From: Brevibacillus_D fluminis_A
GTDB lineage: Bacteria > Bacillota > Bacilli > Brevibacillales > Brevibacillaceae
NCBI RefSeq assembly: GCF_052072235.1
Contig: NZ_CM125436.1
Location: 4,148,001 to 4,212,000 of the forward strand
Direction: 5' to 3'
Length of the DNA: 64,000 bases
In this document: positions 58,192 through 64,000 of the stretch, piece by piece
Layout of the letters: the number at the start of each line of letters is the position of its first letter
Position numbering within the stretch: position 1 is the first letter of the stretch
The notes under the pieces: model-generated
Database searches by the model: none
The model's input: the letters and a program-made list of their open reading frames with translations, nothing else
Told to the model about the DNA's origin: nothing
Translations under genes and position numbers: made by a program

Positions 58192-59918
58192 ATGCTCACA
58201 ACCGTTCCCATCTCTTCTTCGCTTTCAATCGAGACGCCATATGCCTCCCCGTAGTAAAGGCGGATACGCTCATGAATGTTCTTGACGCCAACCCCTGATC
58301 CCCCTTTGCTCTGATGCTCCCCCTGTAAAATCTGTGCGCATACGTCAGGGCGCATACCCAAACCGTTGTCGCTCACCTGGAACAAAATGCGCTCCCCGAT
58401 CACGGCTGCGCGGATGCGGATGAAGCCTGGATCTGCCATCTGCTCGATCCCGTGGTAAATCGCATTTTCCACAATCGGCTGCAGCAAGAGCTTGAGTGTA
58501 AGGCAGCCAAGCGCCGCTTCTTCGGCTTCGATCTCATACGCGAATTTTTGCTTGTACCTCATCTTCTGGATGATCAGGTAATGCCGGATATGCTCGAGTT
58601 CTTCCGCGACGGTGATGATCGGCTTGCCTCTGCCGAGCGACAAGCGGAACAATTTGGACAGCGAGGTGATCGTCGTGATCACATCCTCCTTTTTGCCGAT
58701 GCCTGCCATCCGTACGGCCGAGTTGAGCGTGTTGTACAGAAAATGCGGATTGATCTGGGCTTGCAAAACTTCCAGCTCGCTTTTTCGCTTGGCCTCCTGC
58801 TCCGCGATGATCTGATCCATCAGCTGGCGAATGCGCGCGACCATCAGGTTGAAGCGATGGGACAGCTGCTCCACCTCGTGGCTTCCTTTCACGCTCGCCG
58901 CAACGGTCAAATCGCCGGATTCGACCTGTTTCATCGATCGCTCGAGCATTTTGATCGGCCTTGAAATGCGCGCAGACAAATAGCTGAGCAAGAGCAGCAC
59001 GATGATGGCGACCACGATCAACAGCCAAAAAATGAAGCCGCTGATCTCTTTCTTGGTCGTGACAATCTCGTCCATATAGGAGACGCCGATGATTTTCCAG
59101 CCGATGCTGTCAACCGTTTTGATCGTGATCAATCGTTTGTCCTCTGCGGAATCGTCGGGATAGCTGCCGTACGAGTAGCGCAGGGGGAGCAGCCGGTTTT
59201 CGTTTTTCAAGCCGATATAGATGAGCTGCTGCTGCGGATGGTAGACGATATTGCCGACCAGATCGATGATGTAGACGTAGCCTTTCTTGCCGAGGCTCAC
59301 TTTGCGGCTCAGATCGTCGATCGTTTTGAAGTTCACGTCCATCAGGAGCACGCCCGGAATTTGCCGGTTGTTTTGGTGGATCGTCACGCTTTTGCTCATC
59401 GAGACGACCCACGGGTACTGCCCTTTGAACAGATTTTGGACGTGCGGGAGTGAGAATGAGAGATTTTTCGGATTTTCCTGTGCGAGTGCGAACCAACTCT
59501 GCCAGGCAAGCTTGGTGTTTTTGCGCATCGCTTGCGACGGAACGCCGCTGATCAGCTCGCCTTGCTGGGTGAACACCGCCAGCGAAACGATGTCATCCCG
59601 CGTCTCCACGATCGTCTCCAGCTGCTCGGTCAGCTTGTCGTCCGGTACGTTTTGGCTGCGGACCACCTTTTCCTCGACCAGATTGAAAATGCCGGTCATG
59701 TCGTTCAAATAGCGGTCGAGATTGTAGCTGACCTGCTCGATCGTCTGCTGGGTGTACAAGTACGCATTCTGCTCTGCCGTCTGGGAAAACTTGCTGTACA
59801 GCATCACCCCGACAAACAGCATGACCAGCACGGTAACGAAAGTGAACGAGGCCGTGATGATGAACTGGATGCTTCGCATCCGCAAAAGGTCAAGCGCGCG
59901 GTCCCATCCTTTGCTCAT
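58146..59918 (-). CDS. YesM-type sensor histidine kinase (Cache, HAMP, His_kinase)
   Basis: The 590-residue kinase has helices at about 15-37 and 300-322 enclosing a Cache-type extracellular sensor (SYNLDRYLNDMTGIF ... KKGYVYIIDLVGNIVYHP). A HAMP domain follows (ISRPIKMLERSMKQVESGDL), then the LytS/YesM His_kinase segment ELEVLQAQINPHFLYNTLNS with the phosphoacceptor histidine, and the ATPase domain (PIVENAIYHGIEQ, GSGVGVKNIHERI). Its ATG overlaps the regulator stop by four bases. It forms a coupled pair with the AraC-type regulator to sense sugar and control the downstream transport genes. Confidence 0.94.
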   Translation of the reverse strand: MSKGWDRALDLLRMRSIQFIITASFTFVTVLVMLFVGVMLYSKFSQTAEQNAYLYTQQTIEQVSYNLDRYLNDMTGIFNLVEEKVVRSQNVPDDKLTEQLETIVETRDDIVSLAVFTQQGELISGVPSQAMRKNTKLAWQSWFALAQENPKNLSFSLPHVQNLFKGQYPWVVSMSKSVTIHQNNRQIPGVLLMDVNFKTIDDLSRKVSLGKKGYVYIIDLVGNIVYHPQQQLIYIGLKNENRLLPLRYSYGSYPDDSAEDKRLITIKTVDSIGWKIIGVSYMDEIVTTKKEISGFIFWLLIVVAIIVLLLLSYLSARISRPIKMLERSMKQVESGDLTVAASVKGSHEVEQLSHRFNLMVARIRQLMDQIIAEQEAKRKSELEVLQAQINPHFLYNTLNSAVRMAGIGKKEDVITTITSLSKLFRLSLGRGKPIITVAEELEHIRHYLIIQKMRYKQKFAYEIEAEEAALGCLTLKLLLQPIVENAIYHGIEQMADPGFIRIRAAVIGERILFQVSDNGLGMRPDVCAQILQGEHQSKGGSGVGVKNIHERIRLYYGEAYGVSIESEEEMGTVVSIWIPFIEPKGEEESA

Positions 59919-61525
59919 GGCTGATCGCCTCTGACTCGGTTGCGGTAGTCTTTCGGCGACATTCCGACATGCTTGCGAAAGCAGAAGCTGAAATAGTTGG
60001 AATCGGGGTAGCCGACTTTTTCGGCGATCTCAAACGTTTTCCAATCGGTCGTACGCAAATATTCCTGGGCGATTTCCATTCGCAGCTGCAGCAGATAGCC
60101 GCCATACGTCTGCTTGGTCTCCTTTTTAAAAATGCTGCTGAAATACCCGGTGCTAATGTGCAGCTCCTGGCAAACTTTCTGAATCGACAGCTCCGGATCA
60201 TGAAAATGCGCCCGCGTGTACAGACGCGCCTGCTCAACCAGCTGCTTGTAGCCGGTCTGCCGGCCTGCCGCAATCGCGTTCATGATATGGGTGCAGATGC
60301 CGATGATCCAGTCTTTTGCTTCCTGCAGCTGGCGAAATTGCTGGATCGGGGCGAAAATCGGAGCTTTTTCTTCCCACACCGAATCCACCTCCACCCCCGC
60401 GCTTCGCGCTGCTTTCACGACCGTGGTCATGCATTCCAGCAAAAACAGCTGAAAATCGCGGATCGACGCTTGCTGCTCCGCAATCTCAGCAAACATTCGC
60501 TCGATGCCTGCGCGCATCTCGTCGATCGTCCCCAGCTTGATCCAGCGTACAATCTCGACTTCCATCCGCTCATCAAAACGAAGTCGCTTGCGTGCGCGGT
60601 GTTCGAGATCGTCGATGCAGATCACGCGATTCGTGCCGAGCAGCGCGCGGTAATCGAGCGCATGCCGGGCGCCTTCGTAAGAATCGCTGATTGCAGCCAG
60701 ATCGTGTGCGAGCGAACCGACCCCGACCGAAACGGAATACCTTGTATATTTCGCAATATTCTGACGTATTTGTTCAAGAAACGACACGGTTCGCAGCATC
60801 ACGCTGCCCTCGCCATTGCTTTGCTGCGCAAAGGAAAACAGGAGAACCACCGCGTCATCATGCAAAAAGACGATGCCCGCTTCCTTCTCGTTCATCTCTT
60901 CTTCCGCGATGTTTTTCACCGCAAACAACGGCATTTCGTCGTCCCGCTTTTCGCTGTGATCAAGCGAGATGACGGCTGCAACGCAAGGTCCCGTTTGCAG
61001 CTTGATATCGTAGCGCGCTGCCTTTTCGCGCGCTTCGTCCCCCCTCAGCTTGCGCGTGATCAAGGAAGACAGAAACGCCTCGCGCAAAATCGGCAAGCTG
61101 CGACGGTAATTTTCCAGCAGCAGTTCGACGTTTTTCTTTTGGTTCGCTTCCGCGTCCATCTGCTCCTTTACCTTTTCCAGCACATCGATCAGCTCGCTTG
61201 CGGAAAAAGGCTTGAGCACATATTCATCGATCTGCAGCTTGATCGCTTTTTGCGCATACTCGAATTCATCGAATCCGGTCAAAATGATGACTTTGGTGGT
61301 CGGATCGTGCGCTTTGACCCATTCGGAAAGCTGCAGCCCGTCCATAAAAGGCATCTTGATGTCGGTGACCACCAGATCCGGGCGCAGCCGCTCGATCAAT
61401 TCCGTCGCCTCCTTGCCGTTCTCTGCCGTGCCCGCAACCTCGAAACCGCAAGCCTGCCAGTCGATTTCTGCGCAGACACCTTTGCGGACGTCTTCTTCAT
61501 CGTCCACGAGTACAAGTCTGTACAT
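59915..61525 (-). CDS. YesN-type response regulator with AraC-family DNA-binding domain
   Basis: The 536-residue regulator starts at MYRLVLVDDEEDVRK, eight bases after GGAGG. Residues 1-120 are a receiver with the aspartate in LVVTDIKMPFMDGL and lysine in YVLKPFSASE. A long middle region (about 130-420) contains a degenerate GGDEF-like fold common to YesN proteins. The C-terminal hundred residues form the double helix-turn-helix of AraC regulators (LSIQKVCQELHISTGYFSSIFKKE and EYLRTTDWKTFEIAEKVGYPDSNYFS). It is the first gene of the Mgl operon region and the probable activator of it. Confidence 0.94.
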   Translation of the reverse strand: MYRLVLVDDEEDVRKGVCAEIDWQACGFEVAGTAENGKEATELIERLRPDLVVTDIKMPFMDGLQLSEWVKAHDPTTKVIILTGFDEFEYAQKAIKLQIDEYVLKPFSASELIDVLEKVKEQMDAEANQKKNVELLLENYRRSLPILREAFLSSLITRKLRGDEAREKAARYDIKLQTGPCVAAVISLDHSEKRDDEMPLFAVKNIAEEEMNEKEAGIVFLHDDAVVLLFSFAQQSNGEGSVMLRTVSFLEQIRQNIAKYTRYSVSVGVGSLAHDLAAISDSYEGARHALDYRALLGTNRVICIDDLEHRARKRLRFDERMEVEIVRWIKLGTIDEMRAGIERMFAEIAEQQASIRDFQLFLLECMTTVVKAARSAGVEVDSVWEEKAPIFAPIQQFRQLQEAKDWIIGICTHIMNAIAAGRQTGYKQLVEQARLYTRAHFHDPELSIQKVCQELHISTGYFSSIFKKETKQTYGGYLLQLRMEIAQEYLRTTDWKTFEIAEKVGYPDSNYFSFCFRKHVGMSPKDYRNRVRGDQP

Positions 61526-61602
61526 GGCCCACACCTCCACTATCCATTTTTCTCCATCGCAAACCAATCCACCTTCTCCGGTAGCAGCGACGGCTGCAAG
61601 GA

Positions 61603-61650
61603 AACAAAAACCACCTGCCTCCCTTTGCGAAAAAGGGCTGCAGGTGGCTG
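61603..61650 (-). terminator. Terminator after the PIG-L deacetylase gene
   Basis: CCACCTGC and GCAGGTGG pair on the minus strand with an inner CCCTTT/AAAGGG helix, followed by TTTTTGTTTCC. It lies 17 bases past the stop and isolates the deacetylase operon from the AraC-type regulator gene. Confidence 0.92.
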
Positions 61651-61666
61651 TAACAGTCGAACCGGT

Positions 61667-62395
61667 TCAGACCAGGTCGATGACGGGGATCTCCCCGCCG
61701 CACGGTTTCGGCTCGATCGGATGTCCGTTGGAGCGAATGAGCGTATAGTATTCATAGTGGCAGATGACGCCGATATCCCCTTGCATCACGCCCGGATAGG
61801 CGCGATTGACCGAGTAGATCTGGCTTTCGTGTGCGCGCAGCGCCTCCGCTTTTTGCTCCCGATAACGGGATACGTCAACCTTCCCGGTGATCGGAACGGC
61901 CGGTTTGGGACCTTGATCTGCACAATGGTCGTAATATTTCGGGATGGAGACATAGTAAAAATCGCATGGTTTCGTCTGCTCCGCCTGCAAAACGGCTTGC
62001 TCCGTCGCGCGGGAGAGCGCGATATGATCCGGGTGGCCGGTAACGCCATCCGGCGGAAACGTCACGACGATGTCCGGCATAAGCTCGTCCAGATGGGCGC
62101 GGATGCGCGCGGTGAGTTCCGCAGCATCCACCTCGGCAAGGCTTCCGTCCGGATAGCCGAAAAAGATCGTTTCGTTCACGCCGAGCACGCGTGCCGCTTG
62201 CAGCAGCTCCTGCTTGCGGTGGTTTGCCAGCTCTTCCCTGCACGTAAAGGTGAAGCCGCCCGGCTTTCCTTTGCAGCCGTACGTGGCGCAAATCAATAAA
62301 ATCTCATGCCCGGCTTCATGGTATTTGGCCATCGTTCCGGCGCAGGCAAACGATTCGTCGTCAGGATGGGGAAAAATAAACAGCAAACGTTTCAT
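61667..62395 (-). CDS. PIG-L/LmbE-family zinc deacetylase
   Basis: The 242-residue protein starts at MKRLLFIFPHPDDESF, eight bases after GAGG. The zinc site is given by HPDDE near residue 10 and HPDH in VTGHPDHIALSRATE. The family includes BshB bacillithiol deacetylases and GlcNAc-PI de-N-acetylases; the segments ICATYGCKGKPGG and FFGYPDGSLAEV fit the BshB2-like branch. Its position after a BadF/GlcNAc-kinase-like gene suggests deacetylation of an amino-sugar conjugate. Whether it makes bacillithiol or acts on a different substrate cannot be decided here. Confidence 0.87.
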   Translation of the reverse strand: MKRLLFIFPHPDDESFACAGTMAKYHEAGHEILLICATYGCKGKPGGFTFTCREELANHRKQELLQAARVLGVNETIFFGYPDGSLAEVDAAELTARIRAHLDELMPDIVVTFPPDGVTGHPDHIALSRATEQAVLQAEQTKPCDFYYVSIPKYYDHCADQGPKPAVPITGKVDVSRYREQKAEALRAHESQIYSVNRAYPGVMQGDIGVICHYEYYTLIRSNGHPIEPKPCGGEIPVIDLV

Positions 62396-62410
62396 TTCAT
62401 ACACCTCAAG

Positions 62411-63400
62411 CTATTGCGCCTGTGCGCGCTTTTCGAGATAGGCCAAGCCTTTTGCAATGACACCGTCAATCGGCTCATGATTCTCCATATCGATCTGGAC
62501 TTTTGGCGCGATGCTTTTGATTTGTTCCACGACCATTCCCCTCAGCAGGTCGTGCTTTTGCAGCACGCCGCCCTGCAAAATCATGGTGAATGGCACCTCG
62601 CCGAGCGCAAGCTGCGTGATGACCGACTGGGCAGCCAACGCCAGCTCCTCGCTCGCTTTTTGCAAAATCCGCATGGCTGCGCTATCGCCCGCTTCTGCCG
62701 CGAGCGAGACGAGCGGGGAGAGTTCAGCGGTTTTTTCCACAGAAAAATCAGGGCTGTACGCCCAGTTGAAAAGCGCTTCGACATGATCAAGGCCAAGATG
62801 GGTCAGGAGCAGATCCGTCAATTGCGTCGCGCCCGATCGGCCGTCTGCTGCGCGCAGCACTTCCTGCACGGCCTGCTTGCCGATCCAGTAGCCGCTTCCC
62901 TCGTCGCCGACCCGATGTCCCCACCCGCCGGCTCTCGCCGTGGTGCCAGCCTCATTGATACCGTAGGCGATGGAGCCCGTGCCCGCAATCACCAGGATGC
63001 CGGCCCCGCCTTTCGTTGCGCCCAGGAGCGCGGCGAACCCGTCGTTCTCCACGATCAGATCGTTCACCTGAATGGAAAGCTCGCTTAATGCCGCCGACAC
63101 CATCTGCTGGATGATCTGGCGGTCGCGTTCCGTATCGAGACCAGCCAGACCGAAGACGGCACACGCGACTTCCCATTCCGCCTGCCCGGCTTCGATTCCC
63201 TTGCGCTGACACACCTCGTGCATCGCCGCACGAATCGCTTTGATAACTTCCTGTTTGGCAGCCGCCTCGCCGATTCCTTGGTAGTTGCAGGAACCTGCCC
63301 GGCCTGTCCCGAGCAACGAGCGGTCCGCTTCCGCAAAGACGGCCAGACATTTGGTCCCGCCGCCGTCCACCGCCAAAAGCGGAATCTGGATGCGGGCCAT
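62411..63400 (-). CDS. BadF/BadG/BcrA/BcrD-family ATPase, N-acetylglucosamine-kinase-like
   Basis: The 329-residue protein starts at MARIQIPLLAVDGGGTKCLA, whose D-G-G-G-T-K is the phosphate-1 loop of the sugar-kinase/Hsp70/actin fold. Further motifs are VFGLAGLDTERDR, IVENDGFAAL, ILVIAGTGSIAYGI (phosphate-2) and WGHRVGDEGSGYWIGKQAV, typical of eukaryotic-type N-acetylglucosamine kinases and their bacterial relatives. It should phosphorylate an amino sugar, perhaps in cell-wall recycling. The ATG lies inside the stop codon region of the ArgH-like gene (TAATG), with GGAG five bases upstream. Confidence 0.88.
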   Translation of the reverse strand: MARIQIPLLAVDGGGTKCLAVFAEADRSLLGTGRAGSCNYQGIGEAAAKQEVIKAIRAAMHEVCQRKGIEAGQAEWEVACAVFGLAGLDTERDRQIIQQMVSAALSELSIQVNDLIVENDGFAALLGATKGGAGILVIAGTGSIAYGINEAGTTARAGGWGHRVGDEGSGYWIGKQAVQEVLRAADGRSGATQLTDLLLTHLGLDHVEALFNWAYSPDFSVEKTAELSPLVSLAAEAGDSAAMRILQKASEELALAAQSVITQLALGEVPFTMILQGGVLQKHDLLRGMVVEQIKSIAPKVQIDMENHEPIDGVIAKGLAYLEKRAQAQ

Positions 63401-64000
63401 TACGCTCCACTCCATTTCGCCATGGTGTCGTCCAGTAAACGGAGCGCGGCCGCATTGGCGCTTACCCGCTCTGCCCAATCGGTGCGCTCGCTGGCGAGCT
63501 TTTGTTTTCTCACGGCGATCATGCGGTTCATCTCCTTGGCACTAGGGCCGCCCGGCAGCGAGCGGATTGCGACGAAATGAACAGGATCGAGCGCCTGGGA
63601 CAGCTGCGCTTCCGTCAGCTTGAGATCGTGGCCAAGCACGGCCTGTGCAGCATCGTTGACCATGGCAAGGCTGATCTGGTTCGCGCTGATTCCTTGGGCG
63701 ACCGCCGCCTTTACGACATGGCTGACGATGTGATGGGCATTGCGGAACGAAAGCCGATCCGTGCGCACCAGCGTATCAGCCAGCTCGGTCACGGTGGCAA
63801 AGCTGCCTTTTGCCCGCTCCAGCAAGCCTTCTCGGTTGACCTCCAGCGTGCCGATCACGCATGCCAGCAAGCGGTACATCTGCTCCAGCACGGACAGGCT
63901 CCGCCATACGTATGGCTGCATGTCATCTTCTGTATCCACGATATCACCAAAAGGCGTATTGTGCATCATGGCAAGTACAGTTCCCGCATTTCCCGCCGCG
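63400..64000 (-). CDS. Argininosuccinate-lyase-like protein, C-terminal part (runs off the window)
   Basis: About 200 residues of the C-terminal end are visible and the frame stays open to the right edge (AAGNAGTVLAMMHNTPFGD). The segment HNTPFGDIVDTEDDMQPYVW, then FATVTELADTLVR and FRNAHHIVSHVV, is clearly of the fumarase/aspartase superfamily and closest to ArgH. The catalytic serine loop lies outside the window. An ArgH-like gene coupled to an amino-sugar kinase rather than to argG suggests a paralogue with a different substrate. The true start and full length cannot be seen. Confidence 0.8.
   Translation of the reverse strand, partial: AAGNAGTVLAMMHNTPFGDIVDTEDDMQPYVWRSLSVLEQMYRLLACVIGTLEVNREGLLERAKGSFATVTELADTLVRTDRLSFRNAHHIVSHVVKAAVAQGISANQISLAMVNDAAQAVLGHDLKLTEAQLSQALDPVHFVAIRSLPGGPSAKEMNRMIAVRKQKLASERTDWAERVSANAAALRLLDDTMAKWSGA

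Noticed and set aside
59969..62299. A 776-codon open frame on the plus strand, antisense to the AraC-type regulator and the PIG-L gene
   Set aside because: It spans two well-supported genes and a terminator on the other strand, has no ribosome binding site, and its translation is rich in Arg, His, Gln and Phe as expected for the shadow of GC-rich coding DNA.
1..64000. CRISPR arrays, tRNA/rRNA genes, insertion sequences, prophage genes
   Set aside because: I saw no regularly spaced repeats, no cloverleaf-like segments in the gaps, no transposase or integrase motifs and no terminal repeats.

Overview
The window looks like chromosomal DNA of an endospore-forming, GC-moderate Firmicute of the Paenibacillaceae, most likely a Brevibacillus or close relative. 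This is an inference from gene content and style: AAGGAGG-type ribosome binding sites, many GTG/TTG starts, 4-base ATGA/GTGA gene overlaps, YqgQ, a SasB/RelQ-type alarmone synthetase, a HemAT-type globin chemoreceptor, PepV, a spore-former-style tiny membrane protein and CcpA-type cre sites. I see no rRNA, tRNA, CRISPR array, transposase, phage gene or attachment site.

Layout. (1) 1-13.1 kb is one leftward exopolysaccharide/capsule locus. Reading in transcription order it holds galE, the CpsC/CpsD/CpsB tyrosine phosphorylation module, UDP-glucose dehydrogenase, a UDP-glucuronate-epimerase-like enzyme, a flippase, a polymerase, three GT4 glycosyltransferases, a DegT aminotransferase and the first codons of a probable sugar-phosphate transferase at the window edge. 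(2) 13.2-16 kb is pgcA-galU, which supplies UDP-glucose to that pathway and is closed by its own terminator. (3) 16.1-19 kb holds two chemoreceptors, one of them heme-globin coupled. (4) 19.2-21.9 kb is an operon of a small unknown protein, yqgQ and transketolase. (5) 22-25.5 kb holds convergent MFS and ABC-F genes; the ABC-F gene is preceded by a promoter, a short leader ORF and a terminator that can be drawn as an attenuator. (6) 25.5-37.5 kb is a mosaic of single genes: stalk-domain protein, AEC transporter, cystine-type ABC import genes without an ATPase, IMPase, a secreted papain-like protease, a dienelactone hydrolase, an orphan sensor kinase, HPPD with a cre site inside its promoter, and a methyltransferase. 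(7) 37.6-45.4 kb is signalling and RNA modification: a soluble chemoreceptor paired with a membrane protein, RsmF, and a zinc-ribbon/HTH-hybrid kinase-BTAD regulator trio. (8) 45.6-53.3 kb is housekeeping and stress: DEAD helicase, PepV, SasB, MarR, SodC, aldo/keto reductase, GNAT and TetR. (9) 53.3-61.5 kb is an Mgl-type sugar importer preceded by an AraC-type regulator, a YesM-type kinase and a second lipoprotein sugar-binding protein. (10) 61.6-64 kb is an ArgH-like lyase, a BadF/GlcNAc-kinase-like protein and a PIG-L deacetylase.

The strongest leads beyond routine annotation are the ABC-F leader/attenuator (25.27-25.53 kb), the zinc-ribbon/hybrid-kinase/BTAD trio, the ArgH-like/kinase/deacetylase operon beside a sugar-sensing system, a 16-bp perfect inverted repeat joining the end of the TetR gene to the end of mglC, and a 32-residue unannotated membrane protein with a perfect ribosome binding site. 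All family assignments are from reading motifs by eye; no database search was possible.
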